A stretch of 64,000 nucleotides of DNA from Paenacidovorax monticola (GTDB lineage: Bacteria > Pseudomonadota > Gammaproteobacteria > Burkholderiales > Burkholderiaceae_C): the NCBI RefSeq assembly GCF_014489595.1, contig NZ_CP060790.1:1116001-1180000 (forward strand). The letters are read 5' to 3'. The stretch's first letter is position 1. Every line of letters begins with the position of its first letter. A program made the translations under genes and the position numbers. A model generated the notes under the pieces. The model ran no database searches. It was not told the origin of the DNA and saw only the letters and a program-made list of their open reading frames with translations. Shown one piece after another: positions 45,856 to 55,324 of the stretch.

Positions 45856-46623
45856 ATGCATTCCTTCCGCCTCGCCCTGGCCGCCGCAGCGGCCGCCTGC
45901 ACCCTTTCCCTCATTCCCGCAGGCGCCCAGGCGCAGAACCGCGAGCTGGTGGTGGCCTCCAGCGCAACCTACACGCCGTTCGCGTTCGAGAACAAGGACA
46001 AGCAGATCGTCGGCTTCGACATCGACGTCGTCAACGCCATCGCCAAGCAGCAGAACCTGAAGCTGCGCATCGTCAACACGCCGTTCACCAGCATCTTCGC
46101 CTCGCTGAACAACGGCGACGTGGACTTCGTGATCTCGGGCGTCACCATCAACGAGAAACGCAAGCAGAGCTTCGACTTCTCGGCCCCCTACTTCGACGCG
46201 CGCCAGCTCATCGCCGTGCCCAAGAACAGCACCGTGAAATCGCTCAAGGACCTGGCCGACAAGAAGGTCTCGGTCGTGAGCGGCTCCACCGCCGACGACG
46301 TGATGAGCCGCGAAGTGGGCAAGACCAGCCCCAACATCCGCCGCTTCGAGAGCACGCCGCTCATCATGTCCGAGCTGGCCTCGGGCGGGGTGGACGCGGC
46401 CATCGGCGACAACGGGGTGATCGCCTACCGCGTCTCGCATATTCCGAGCCTCAAGACCGTGGAAGACCCCAACTTCCCCAAGGAACATTTCGGCATCGTG
46501 GTGCGCAAGGGTGACAAGGCCCTGCTCGACAAGATCAACGCGGGCCTGGCCGCCATCCGCGCCGACGGCACCTACGGCGTGATCTACAAGAAGTGGTTCA
46601 ACCACGACTACAAGGCGCAGTAA
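45856..46623 (+). CDS. Polar amino-acid ABC transporter, periplasmic binding protein
   Basis: A 255-residue class 3 solute-binding protein. The signal peptide is LALAAAAAACTLSLIPAGAQA; mature landmarks are YTPFAFENKDKQIVGFDIDV, VDFVISGVTINEKRKQSFDF and AAIGDNGVIAYRVSH. It resembles glutamine/arginine binding proteins. A terminator separates it from the permease gene. No ATPase gene follows, so the ATP-binding subunit must be encoded elsewhere. Confidence 0.9.
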   Translation: MHSFRLALAAAAAACTLSLIPAGAQAQNRELVVASSATYTPFAFENKDKQIVGFDIDVVNAIAKQQNLKLRIVNTPFTSIFASLNNGDVDFVISGVTINEKRKQSFDFSAPYFDARQLIAVPKNSTVKSLKDLADKKVSVVSGSTADDVMSREVGKTSPNIRRFESTPLIMSELASGGVDAAIGDNGVIAYRVSHIPSLKTVEDPNFPKEHFGIVVRKGDKALLDKINAGLAAIRADGTYGVIYKKWFNHDYKAQ

Positions 46624-46676
46624 GCACCGCACGCCGGGCGCAGCCGCACCGCCGCCGCGCCCGCCCCCCCCTCTCA

Positions 46677-46702
46677 GGCCGCGCTGCGGCCCTTTGTTTT
46701 TC
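46677..46702 (+). terminator. Terminator/attenuator between binding-protein and permease genes
   Basis: Arms GGCCGC and GCGGCC with a 3-base loop, followed by CTTTGTTTTTCT. As with livK, this should raise binding-protein message over permease message. Confidence 0.75.
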
Positions 46703-46733
46703 TGGGCCGCAGCGCCTGGCGCAGGAGCAAGCA

Positions 46734-47510
46734 ATGCAAGACAGCACCCCGGTCGTTTGGTTTGGATGGTTCCGCCCGGACATCCTGGCGGAGTACAAAC
46801 AACTGTTCTGGCAAGGCGCGCTGGTCACCGTGGGCATGACCATCGCCTGCGTGCTCATGGGCTGCGCCCTGGGGCTGCTGTTGGCCCTGGCCCGCCTGGC
46901 CGACACACGCCACCAGCCCTGGAAAGCCGTCTGCCAGTACCTGCTGCGCTGGCCTTCCACCGTGTACGTGAGCTTTTTCCGCGGCACGCCGCTGTTCGTG
47001 CAGATCCTGCTGATGCACTTCGCGGTCATGCCGCTGTTCATCCACCCCGTGGACGGCCTGCTCGTCAGCGGCGACCTGGCCCGCACGCTCAAGCAGGACC
47101 ACGGCGCCCTGATCTCGGGCGTGGTCGCGCTCACGCTCAACTCGGCCGCCTACATCTCCGAGGTGTTTCGCGCCGGCATCCAGTCCATCGCGCGCGGCCA
47201 GAAGCAGGCGGGGCTCTCGCTGGGCATGACCCACGGGCAGATGATGCGCTACGTGGTCATCCCCCAGGCCTTCCGCCGCATGCTGCCGCCGCTGGGCAAC
47301 AACATGATCTCGCTGCTCAAGGACACCTCCCTGGTCTCCGCCATCGGCCTGGCCGAAATGGCCTACGCCGCCCGCACCGTGGCGGGCGCCTACGGCCGCT
47401 ACTGGGAGCCCTACCTGGCCATCGCGCTGGCCTACTGGCTCATGACCTTCGCGCTCGCGGGCGGGCTGCGCAGGCTGGAAAACCACCTGGCAAGGGCCGA
47501 TCACACATAG
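46734..47510 (+). CDS. Polar amino-acid ABC transporter permease
   Basis: A 258-residue HisM/GlnP-type permease with about five membrane segments. It has the family segment VYVSFFRGTPLFVQILLMHF and the EAA loop AAYISEVFRAGIQSIARGQK, QAGLSLGMT, VVIPQAFRRMLPPLGNNMIS. Only one permease gene is present, so it would act as a homodimer or with a distant partner. ATG 46734 follows CAGGAGC. Confidence 0.92.
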   Translation: MQDSTPVVWFGWFRPDILAEYKQLFWQGALVTVGMTIACVLMGCALGLLLALARLADTRHQPWKAVCQYLLRWPSTVYVSFFRGTPLFVQILLMHFAVMPLFIHPVDGLLVSGDLARTLKQDHGALISGVVALTLNSAAYISEVFRAGIQSIARGQKQAGLSLGMTHGQMMRYVVIPQAFRRMLPPLGNNMISLLKDTSLVSAIGLAEMAYAARTVAGAYGRYWEPYLAIALAYWLMTFALAGGLRRLENHLARADHT

Positions 47511-47543
47511 CCGGCACGGATGGCCCGGCCGGCCGTGCAGCCG

Positions 47544-48491
47544 TCACAGCTGCTGCCGGATCGCCACGTACCGCGCCTCGTTCGTCACATTGCTGGCCGA
47601 CGCAAACTTGCCCGCCAGCAGCGGCTGCAGCCTGGTGGCCCGCTCGGCGGGCGCGGGGTGGGTGCTCAGCAGCATCTGGTAGTTGGCGTCGGCCCCGGTG
47701 CCGGTGGTTGCGTACATCTGCAGCACCGTGGGCAGGCCAGCGGCCTGGTAGCCGGCGCGGGCCGCGTAGAGCAGGCCCTGGCGGTCGGCGTCGAACTCGT
47801 CGGACTGGTCCAGGCCCTTGGCGTAGATGTTGCGCACGGCGTTGACCATGGCCGAGCTCACGGCCGCGTTGTTGGCACGCGCCTGGATGATGCCGCCCGC
47901 GATCTGCGTGAAGCCACCCTTCTTCAACGCGCTCAGGTAGTGGCCGCGCACCACGTGGGCGATCTCGTGGCCCAGCACGCCGGCCAGTTCGGCCTCATTG
48001 TTGAGCTTGCGCAGCAGGCCCACGGTGACGAAGACGTAGCCGCCGGGCGTGGCGTAGGCGTTCACGGCGTCGGAATCGATCACGCCGAAGCGCCAGGCGA
48101 ACTGGATGTCCTTCCCGTCCTTGTCCTTGGGCATTTCGGCCTGCAGGGCCACCCACCAGCCCACCTGGTTGACGTAGCGCTGCACGGCGTCGTTGCGCAG
48201 CAGCGGACGGGCACCCAACAGCACAGAGGAGAATTCCGTGCCCAGCGCGCGCTGCTCTTCAGCCGAGTAGTCCTTGAACGCGGCGGATGCGCCGCCGATC
48301 ACGTCCTGGATGCCGTTGTTCAGGCCCGAGCCGCCCTTGCCCCCGCCCATCACGTTGTTGAAGGCCGAGGTCAGCCCCCCCGCGCCGCCTAGGCTGTTGA
48401 CCGCGCTGGGCATGGTTTCGCAGCCCGTCAGCAAGGCTGCCGCGGCCATTGCAACGGCCCAGGTCTTCCAGTGTTTCTTCTTCTGCATCAT
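47544..48491 (-). CDS. M48-family metalloprotease lipoprotein
   Basis: A 315-residue secreted lipoprotein protease. The lipobox is LLTGC after a short signal; the zinc motif is VLGHEIAHVVRGH with the third ligand in DEFDADRQGLLYAARAGY. It resembles LoiP/YcaL proteases that act on outer-membrane proteins. The ATG at 48491 overlaps the stop of the SH3 gene as ATGA, so the two form an operon. Confidence 0.9.
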   Translation of the reverse strand: MMQKKKHWKTWAVAMAAAALLTGCETMPSAVNSLGGAGGLTSAFNNVMGGGKGGSGLNNGIQDVIGGASAAFKDYSAEEQRALGTEFSSVLLGARPLLRNDAVQRYVNQVGWWVALQAEMPKDKDGKDIQFAWRFGVIDSDAVNAYATPGGYVFVTVGLLRKLNNEAELAGVLGHEIAHVVRGHYLSALKKGGFTQIAGGIIQARANNAAVSSAMVNAVRNIYAKGLDQSDEFDADRQGLLYAARAGYQAAGLPTVLQMYATTGTGADANYQMLLSTHPAPAERATRLQPLLAGKFASASNVTNEARYVAIRQQL

Positions 48492-49009
48492 TCCGCTCCC
48501 GTGTAGGCCTTGATGGGTTGGGCCGCCAGATTGCCCCCTTGCGCGAACTGCTGTGCCTGCGCGGCGGTCACGGCGTAGCTCTCCAACTGGGCCACTTCGG
48601 CGGGCGCGGGCTGCGCCTTGGCCAGTTGCTCCTGCGTGAGGCCTCGGGTGCCCGTGGTGGCCGTGGGGCGCGTGCTGCTGGCGCTGAACAGGCCGGTGAG
48701 ACCCGTGACCGGGTTGGCCGTGGAGGCCGCCGCAGCCTTGGTGCCGCCCGCCGCGCGCAGGTGGGTGCCGCGCACCCAGCCTTCGCGCGCGCCGGCCTTG
48801 ATGCGCACCCAGCCGCCCTGCGATTCGAGCTGCTCGGCCCGCGTGCCCACGGGCAGCGCGGCCAGGGACTTGGCGTTGAGCGCGGGGCTGGCCCGCAGTT
48901 CGGTGGCGGTGGACACCTCCAGGGATTGGGCGCGCGCGCCCCAGCTCAGTGCGACCAGTGCGGCGGCCAATAGCCAGCGCAGCACCGCCGCGACCGCGGA
49001 TGCTTTCAT
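48488..49009 (-). CDS. Exported SH3-domain protein
   Basis: A 173-residue protein with a signal peptide (VLRWLLAAALVALSWGARA) and a bacterial SH3-type domain at about 28-80 (TATELRASPALNAKSLAALP, VGTRAEQLESQGGWVRIKAG, REGWVRGTHLRA). The rest is Ala/Thr-rich and ends with a conserved-looking helix. It is directly coupled to the M48 protease and may assist or anchor it; this is inferred. Confidence 0.82.
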   Translation of the reverse strand: MKASAVAAVLRWLLAAALVALSWGARAQSLEVSTATELRASPALNAKSLAALPVGTRAEQLESQGGWVRIKAGAREGWVRGTHLRAAGGTKAAAASTANPVTGLTGLFSASSTRPTATTGTRGLTQEQLAKAQPAPAEVAQLESYAVTAAQAQQFAQGGNLAAQPIKAYTGAE

Positions 49010-49037
49010 GATGTGGACCTCTCTCTTCGTGGTGATA

Positions 49038-50934
49038 TCAGGTGGTCGGCCCACTCGGGCCCTCCACCACGGCTTTTCGGCGCGGCTCATAGAGCCGCAC
49101 CTTCTGCTCTCTGCCCTTGACCTCGAACGCCCCACGGTCGATGAAGTCGAAGGTATCCATGCATTCTGCCCGGGTTGCCTCCGAGACCAAAACGGTGGCC
49201 ACGCCCTTGGTGCAGCCCTCGATGCGGCTGCACAGGTTCACCGTGTCGCCAATGGCCGTGTAGTCGAGCCGCCGTGCGGTGCCCAGGAAGCCCACCACGG
49301 CCTGCCCGGTGTGCACGCCGATGCCGATGTCGAAGCGCGCCGACGGGTCCTCGCGCGCGATGTCGGCCGCGAAGCGCTGCATGGCCTCGGCCATGCCCAG
49401 CGCCGCCTCCACGGCCAGCGCGGCGTGGCGCGGCTGCGCGATGGGCGCGCCCCAGAAGGCCATGATGGCGTCGCCGATGAATTTGTCGAGCGTGCCCTGG
49501 TGGCGGAAGATCACGTCCACCTGCATCTCGAAGTAGCGGTTGAGCAGCGCCACGATCTCCTCGGGCCGGCGGTGCTCCGACAGGCTCGTGAAGCCCCGGA
49601 TGTCGGAGAACAGCACCGTGACCTCGCGGCTGGCCGACACCTCGGCCTGGGCCACCTGGGCGGCCTCGGACAGGTTGTCCACGATGCGCGGATCGACGAA
49701 GCGCGAGAACATGGCCTGCACATGGCGGCGCTGCGCCATTTCGAGCCGCGCCGACAGCAGCCCGAACGCGAGCAGCGCCAGGGCCCCCAGCACCAATGCC
49801 GACACGGGCACCCAGTACACCTGGGCGCGCAGTGCCAGCACCGAGCCGCCCAGGGCCAGCGCCACGGCGGCCGCGAAGCCCGCCACCGTCCAGGCCAGCG
49901 AGGCCCGGCCCGCAAAGGCCGCACCCAGCGCCGCGATGAGCACCAGCGCCAGCGCCGGGTTGGCCCAGGCAGGCGCGGAGCGCAGCCAGTCGCCCCCTGC
50001 AGGTTGGCCACGCCCGTGGCCAGCACAAAGGGGCCGGGCGTGGTGGCGTCGATGGGCGTGGGCACGAAGTCGTGCAGGCCGCTGGCCGTGGCGCCGATGA
50101 TGATGACCTTGCCGCGCGCGTCGAACGGCAGCTTGCCGTCGCCTGTCTGCGAGGCGAGGTAGGCGCGCGCATAGGGAATGCGCGTGAAGTCGCGGCCGTA
50201 CCAGTGCAGGCGAAAGCGCGGCGTGTCAGGGCGCGGCAGGTCGAGCGCATCGGCCACGCGGCCCAGAATGTGCGGAATCCACCAGCCGTCCACCTCGCGG
50301 CCCAGCTCCGTGCGGCGGCCGATGCCGTCGCGGTCCTTGATGAAGTTGATGTAGCCCGTGCGCCAGACCTCGGGCGGTAGCGCCGTGGGGCCGTCGATGC
50401 CGTAGCGCGCATCGGGCCGGGCCCCTCGCGCGGGCGTATGCCCATGGCGGGCGGGGCCATGGCCAGCGGCGCCCGTTCGGCCGAATCCTCCATGAGGATC
50501 ATGGGCACGTAGGCGCGCTCGAAGGCCAGGGCCTGGGCCAGGGCCTCGTCGTTCTGCGGGCGGAAGCGGTCGGGCGGCGAAAGGATCAGGTCCAGCACGA
50601 TGGCGCGCGGCTGCTGCGCCGCGAGCGCCGTGATGAGTTCGGCATGGATCACGCGCGGCCAGGCCCAGGCGCCGGCCAGCTCGAACATCTGCGGGTCCTT
50701 GAGCGAAGGCTGGTCGATGTCGATGATCACCACGTCGTCGGGCGGCAGCCGGTCCTCGGCGCTCCACTGCACGAGCGCATCGCCGAATCGGTTGTCGAGC
50801 GCGTCGAGCTTGTGCGCGCCCGTCAGCTCCAGCAGCGCCAGCAGTGCGAGCAGAGTGCCCAGTGCCGCATACAGCGCCCGGCGGCCGAAGCGCTGGCGCA
50901 GACGTCTGAGCAGGGAGGTGGGGAAGGCACGCAC
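49038..50934 (-). CDS. CHASE2-domain adenylate/guanylate cyclase, two frameshifts
   Basis: Three frames together form a class III cyclase of about 632 residues. The N terminus has one membrane helix (ALYAALGTLLALLALLELTG) and a periplasmic CHASE2 domain (DDVVIIDIDQPSLKDPQMFE, IVLDLILSPPDRF, GYINFIKDRDGIGRR); three more helices follow (LALVLIAALGAAF onward); the catalytic domain has TVLFSDIRGFTSLSE, GDAIMAFWGAP and LDYTAIGDTVNLCSRIEG with the metal-binding Asp residues. The frame breaks at C runs 50422-50425 and 49993-49997; one added base at each rejoins it. It should sense an extracellular signal and make cAMP. Confidence 0.87.
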
Positions 50935-51039
50935 CGGCGCGAGTATCCGGGCGGCGCCTTCCGGGCGTCAATGGGCGCCAGCTACGGTATTCATAGCTGG
51001 TGTGACATTGTTGGCATGCGCCAACAGCTTGATCGGCCC

Positions 51040-51308
51040 AGGGCCTGTTCACACCAATTCTGGGGATCGCGTTGCCCCGCCTGGGGGCCGGATGCAAGGC
51101 GCCCGCGCGCCGCAAGGCTAGTGCCTTGCCAGGGCGGGCAACGCCGCAGACGGCCACCAGGCGGGGCAACCCACAGGGAAGACGCGTGCCAGCCCGCCCC
51201 TGCTGCGTTGCGCTCCTTGTGCGTGCCCCGGCACGCACAGCGTCGCGCGCCTTGATGGGCGGGCTGGCGCGCGCCTTCGCGGCCCCTGAATTGGTGTGAA
51301 CAGGCCCT
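51040..51308. mobile_element. 269-bp MITE-like element with 21-bp terminal inverted repeats and internal hairpins
   Basis: The left end AGGGCCTGTTCACACCAATT-C (51040-51060) is an exact inverted copy of the right end (51288-51308). Inside are two nested stem-loops: GTTGCCCCGCCTGG at 51071-51084 pairing with 51157-51170 around an inner GCAAGGC/GCCTTGC hairpin, and CCAGCCCGCCC at 51189-51199 pairing with 51257-51267 around an inner GTGCGTGCC/GGCACGCAC hairpin. No transposase gene is seen. The flanking bases do not give a clear target duplication. I judge it a non-autonomous mobile repeat; similar repeats in relatives are likely but were not checked. Confidence 0.75.
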
Positions 51309-52152
51309 AGCCGCCAGTGCAGACCTGCCGCTGCTCCCCCAGACCCGTGGCCCCCAGGCGCATCACGTCGCCGGGCTTGAGGAACCAGGGCGCGGGCTTC
51401 TGCCCCAGGCCCACGCCAGCGGGCGTGCCCGTGAGCACGATGTCGCCGGGCTCCAGCGTCATGAACTGGCTGATGTACGACAGCACCGTGGGCACGCCGA
51501 AGATGAAATCGCGCGTGCTGCCGTTCTGCACGCGCCGGCCGTTGACTTCGAGCCACAGGTCGATGGCGTGCGGGTCGGCCACCTCGTCGGCCGTCGCGAG
51601 CCAGGGGCCGATGGGGGCGAAGGTGTCGCAGCCCTTGCCCTTGTCCCACTGGCCGCCGCGCTCGGTCTGGTAGGCGCGCTCGGACACATCGTTGGCCAGC
51701 ACGTAGCCCGCCACATGAGCCAAGGCGTCGGGCTCGGCCACATGGCGCATGCGCGTGCCGACCACGATGCCCAGCTCCACCTCCCAGTCGGTCTTGAGCG
51801 CGCCGGGCGGAATCCGCACGTCGTCGTTCGGCCCGCTGAGCGCCGTCACGGCCTTGAGGAACAGCACGGGCTCGGCGGGCGGCTGCATGCCGGCTTCACG
51901 CGCATGGTCCACATAGTTCAGGCCCACGCAGACGATCTTGCCCACGCCGGCCACGGGACAGCCCAGGCGCGGCTGGCCTTCCACGGCAGGAAGGCGGGAC
52001 AGATCGAGCGCGGCCAGGGCCGCGAGCGTGCGAGGAGCAAGCTGGGCGGGGCCGATATCGCCCAGCAGCATCGACAGGTCGCGCAGCACGCCGTGGGTGT
52101 CGATGGCGCCCGCGCGCTCGGCGCCGGGCTGTCCATAGCGGACAAGTTTCAT
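51307..52152 (-). CDS. Fumarylacetoacetate-hydrolase-family protein
   Basis: A 281-residue FAH-fold protein. Core motifs are [40 protein letters not shown] (metal-binding Glu residues), [32 protein letters not shown] and [20 protein letters not shown]. Members hydrolyse, decarboxylate or hydrate 2-oxo acids. ATG 52152 gives the normal length. The TAG stop at 51307-51309 is formed by one flanking base and the first two bases of the adjacent repeat element, so the natural C terminus may have been altered by a few residues. Confidence 0.9.
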   Translation of the reverse strand: MKLVRYGQPGAERAGAIDTHGVLRDLSMLLGDIGPAQLAPRTLAALAALDLSRLPAVEGQPRLGCPVAGVGKIVCVGLNYVDHAREAGMQPPAEPVLFLKAVTALSGPNDDVRIPPGALKTDWEVELGIVVGTRMRHVAEPDALAHVAGYVLANDVSERAYQTERGGQWDKGKGCDTFAPIGPWLATADEVADPHAIDLWLEVNGRRVQNGSTRDFIFGVPTVLSYISQFMTLEPGDIVLTGTPAGVGLGQKPAPWFLKPGDVMRLGATGLGEQRQVCTGG

Positions 52153-52275
52153 GGGTTGTCTCCCGGATGGTTCATGCAAAGCAGCGATCTTAGGAGGTGT
52201 AGTAGCCCGCTAACACCCGCAGGGCACTCTGCCCCGCAAGAATCACCGCCACCCAACAACCCACAGGAGACAAGC

Positions 52276-52857
52276 ATGGCGGGCAAGAAGATTCTGATGA
52301 TCTGCGGCGACTACTGCGAAGACTACGAAACCATGGTGCCCTTCCAGGCACTGCTGGCCGTGGGCCATACCGTGCATGCGGTCTGCCCCGACAAGGTGGC
52401 GGGCGACCACATCAAGACAGCCATCCACGACTTCGAGGGCGCGCAGACCTACAGCGAGAAGCCCGGCCACCACTTCACGCTCAATGCCACCTTCAAGGAC
52501 GTGCGCCCCGAGCAGTACGACGCCCTGGTCGTCCCCGGCGGCCGGGGCCCCGAGTACCTGCGCACCTACCCCGCCGTGGTGGCCGCCGTGCGCCACTTCT
52601 TCGACGCGGGCAAGCCCGTGGCGGCCATCTGCCATGGCGCGCAACTGCTGGCGGGCGCGGGCGTGCTCCAGGGGCGCACCTGCTCGGCCTACCCTGCCTG
52701 CCGCGCCGAGGTGGAACTGGCCGGCTGCACCTATGCCGACATCGCGGTGGACCAGGCCCATACCGACGGCAACCTCGTCTCGGCCCCCGCCTGGCCCGCC
52801 CACCCGGCGTGGATCGCGCAGTTTCTGGCCGTGCTGGGCACGCGCATCACGCACTGA
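52276..52857 (+). CDS. DJ-1/PfpI-family protein
   Basis: A 193-residue class I glutamine-amidotransferase-like protein. It starts [20 protein letters not shown] with the acidic residue of the family, has [18 protein letters not shown], and the nucleophile elbow [20 protein letters not shown] with the conserved Cys followed by His. Members act as proteases, glyoxalases or chaperones; which one cannot be told. It has an AGGAGA site and is divergent from the FAH gene. Confidence 0.9.
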   Translation: MAGKKILMICGDYCEDYETMVPFQALLAVGHTVHAVCPDKVAGDHIKTAIHDFEGAQTYSEKPGHHFTLNATFKDVRPEQYDALVVPGGRGPEYLRTYPAVVAAVRHFFDAGKPVAAICHGAQLLAGAGVLQGRTCSAYPACRAEVELAGCTYADIAVDQAHTDGNLVSAPAWPAHPAWIAQFLAVLGTRITH

Positions 52858-53044
52858 GGTGACAACCCCCTGAGGCGCTGCGCGCGGGAAGGAGGATGCC
52901 GCCAGCGTGGCGGGGTGGCCTTTGCGCGGCGGCCGCGGTCCTGGGTTCCTGGGCTGCGGGACGTCCAGCAGGCTCAGCCCCATCCCGGGAACGGCACAAT
53001 GCGCCATGGCGGCGCCGTATCCCCAGGGCCGCAAGGAGACAAGC

Positions 53045-53404
53045 ATGTGCGAGGTGTTCATCAGCGCCGATCCGCGCCTGTACGAGAGCCGGGCACGGTC
53101 GGTGCGTCTGCATGGCGTGGCGACCAGCATCCGGCTCGAAAACCTGTTCTGGCAGGTGCTGGAGGAAATCGCCGGGCGCGACGGCATGACCGTGCCCCAA
53201 CTGTGCGCGCGGCTGCACGACGAGCTGGAGTACGAGCGCGGCAGCGTGGACAACTTCGCCTCGTTCCTGCGCGTGTGCTGCGGGCGCTACCTGGCGCTGC
53301 AGCTCTCGGGCGGTATTCCGCAGGACTGCCGCGTGCCCATCCGCAGCCTGGACGCGCGCAAGGTGCTGGCCACCGAGCCGGCGGGCGTGCCGCTGGCGGC
53401 CTAG
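53045..53404 (+). CDS. Ribbon-helix-helix domain protein (RHH_4 family)
   Basis: A 119-residue protein with the RHH_4 pattern: RSVRLHGVATSIRLENLFWQ, VLEEIAGRDGMTVPQLCARL, NFASFLRVCCGRYLAL. The strand VRLHGVATSIRLE and following two helices would form a dimeric DNA-binding unit; family members are mostly uncharacterised. Its stop overlaps the stop of the convergent IPTL-CTERM gene (CTAG). Confidence 0.82.
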   Translation: MCEVFISADPRLYESRARSVRLHGVATSIRLENLFWQVLEEIAGRDGMTVPQLCARLHDELEYERGSVDNFASFLRVCCGRYLALQLSGGIPQDCRVPIRSLDARKVLATEPAGVPLAA

Positions 53405-53994
53405 CCCTGGCGGCGCCGGTGCTGCCACATGACCCAGCCCATCAGCCCCGACAGGACCGCCAGGGTCCACGAGGTGAGCGCCGGAATGGGGGCCACGCCC
53501 GGCTCCATGCCCATGCCCCCCAGCTCGGACGAGCCCAGCGTGTAGCTGCAGCTCCCGGCGGCCCCATTGCCGCCCACCTCGCTCGCCACCAGCACCACGG
53601 TGCTGTTGGAGGGGGCCACGAAGGCGAAGGAGCCCGAGGCGCCGCTGCCGCCCGCATCGCCCAGATAGCCTTGCGACAGGTCCGCAAAATTGACCGCGCC
53701 CGCATAGGCGGCGAAGGCAACGCTGCCGCCGCATGCGGGGTTGCTGTAGCTGACCGTCACGCACCGTGCGGGCCCCGCGTTGTAGAACGCATGCTGCTGC
53801 ACGCGTCCGTTGGCGATGGGCGCGGTCCCCGGAAAGGGCTTGGGCGGCGCGCAGGCCGATGCCACCCCGTTGGCCGCAATCCAGCTCGCGCTGGTGGGCG
53901 CTCCGCCGAAGAAGGTGCTGGAAACGCTGATCGCCGCATGCGCGCCGCCCACGGCCATGCACAACGCCAGCAAAGCCGAAACGCGAGCCGACAT
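53401..53994 (-). CDS. IPTL-CTERM-type exported protein
   Basis: A 197-residue secreted protein: signal peptide (RVSALLALCMAVGGAHA), a Gly/Ala/Ser-rich middle with five or so cysteines, and a C-terminal sorting signal VAPIPALTSWTLAVLSGLMG plus basic tail RRRQG. The IPALTSW element is close to the IPTLSEW that gives IPTL-CTERM proteins their name; these are thought to be processed by an exosortase-like enzyme, which is not in the window. The ligand or role is unknown. Confidence 0.75.
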   Translation of the reverse strand: MSARVSALLALCMAVGGAHAAISVSSTFFGGAPTSASWIAANGVASACAPPKPFPGTAPIANGRVQQHAFYNAGPARCVTVSYSNPACGGSVAFAAYAGAVNFADLSQGYLGDAGGSGASGSFAFVAPSNSTVVLVASEVGGNGAAGSCSYTLGSSELGGMGMEPGVAPIPALTSWTLAVLSGLMGWVMWQHRRRQG

Positions 53995-54210
53995 GGTGGC
54001 CTCCGCTCAAAAGGGGATGAGAGCCCCATCCGACCCGAACCCCGCGCCTGCGTCCATCCACAATCCGCACGATGCCAGGCCCCGCCACCCGCCCGCGGCG
54101 GCCCGGCACGCGCATGCATCCCGCCATTGCAAGCCCATGTAACCAAGGTTGCCGAACGCAAAACCGCTGAAAACCCCGGCGGCGGGCGCCGCCCTCCTGC
54201 GCGGACAGGG

Positions 54211-54548
54211 TCAGTGTGCGCTGGCCTTGGAGAACAGGTGGATCACCGCCACCCCGGCAACGATGAGCGCCATGCCGGCCACGGCTGGTACGTCGAGCTT
54301 CTGGCCGTACACCAGCCAGCCCACGGCCGAGATCAGCACGATGCCCAGGCCCGACCACACGGCGTAGACCACGCCGGTGGGGATGCTCTTCATGACGAGG
54401 GCCAGCAGGTAGAACGCCAGGCAGTACCCCGCCCCGCGACCACGCTGGGCACAGGGCGCGTAAAGCCGTCCGAGGCCTTGAGGGCGGAGGTGGCGATGAC
54501 TTCGGCAACGATGGCGATGCCCAGCAGGGCCGCGGGAGGCAGGTTCAT
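54211..54548 (-). CDS. Small multidrug resistance (EmrE/SMR) exporter, one frameshift
   Basis: A four-helix SMR protein of about 112 residues once joined. Helix 1 is [20 protein letters not shown] with the essential Glu, then [10 protein letters not shown]; after the break come [40 protein letters not shown] and [18 protein letters not shown]. One G missing in the runs at 54427-54435 joins VVAG to AGYCLAF. The family exports quaternary ammonium compounds or guanidinium by proton exchange. The final FSKASAH resembles EmrE. Confidence 0.87.
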
Positions 54549-54734
54549 GGCGCGCGATCTTACGTGGCCCATCTGTTTCACGCATGCCCGCATCGCGCTG
54601 CGCGATGGCCCGCTCCGCGCCCGCGCGAACATTTCGGCCGTACCATTGGCGGCGCACAATGCCGCCATGGTCGGCTCATCTTTCGATAGCTGACCGCGCC
54701 GAGTGGACCTACCGCCAAGACAGATTCCCTGACC

Positions 54735-55324
54735 ATGCCCGAGCCCCAGCCCCCCTCCCCGACACCGAGGAGCGGCTCCGGCCGCGCAACACCGCCGACC
54801 TGTTCTGGTCCTTCACCTGGCTGGCCCTGCAGGGCTTTGGCGGCGTGCTCGCCGTGGTGCAGCGCGAACTGGTCGAGAAGAAGCGCTGGATGACGAACGA
54901 GGAATTCGTCGAGGACTGGGCCGTGGCGCAGATCATGCCGGGCCCCAACGTGGTCAACCTCTCGGTGATGATCGGCGACCGCTACTTCGGCCTGCGCGGC
55001 GCGGTGGCCGCGCTGGCGGGCATGCTCACCTTTCCGCTGCTGCTGGTGCTCGCGCTCGCCGTGGCCTATGCCCAGTTCGCGGGCCACCCGGCCGTGGCGG
55101 GTGCGCTGCGCGGCATGGGGGCCGTGGCGGCGGGCCTGATCGCGGGCGTGGGCCTCAAGCTGGCCATGGCGCTGGGCAAGCACCCGCTGGGCCGCTGGGG
55201 CTGCGCGCTGCTCGCGGCGCTCACCTTCGGCGGCATGGCGTTGCTGCGGCTGCCGCTGGCCTGGGTACTGCCCGTGCTCGGCGGCGTGGCCTGCGTGCTG
55301 ACGTGGCGGAGGATTCCCGCATGA
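54735..55324 (+). CDS. Chromate transporter, N-terminal half protein (short-chain ChrA), probable frameshift at start
   Basis: First half of a split CHR transporter, about 196 residues. Core motifs are LFWSFTWLALQGFGGVLAVV, KRWMTNEEFVEDWAVAQIMP-GPNVVNLSVMIG and about five further hydrophobic helices. The ATG at 54735 lies in another frame; one C missing in the run 54750-54755 would join MPEPQPP to LPDTEERLRPRN. Start is therefore provisional. The TGA stop overlaps the start of the second half as ATGA. Short-chain pairs form a heteromeric chromate exporter. Confidence 0.83.

Noticed and set aside
51072..51299. 75-codon open frame inside the repeat element
   Set aside because: It is Arg/Ala/Pro-rich, spans both hairpins and has no ribosome site, so it is explained by the repeat structure rather than by a protein.
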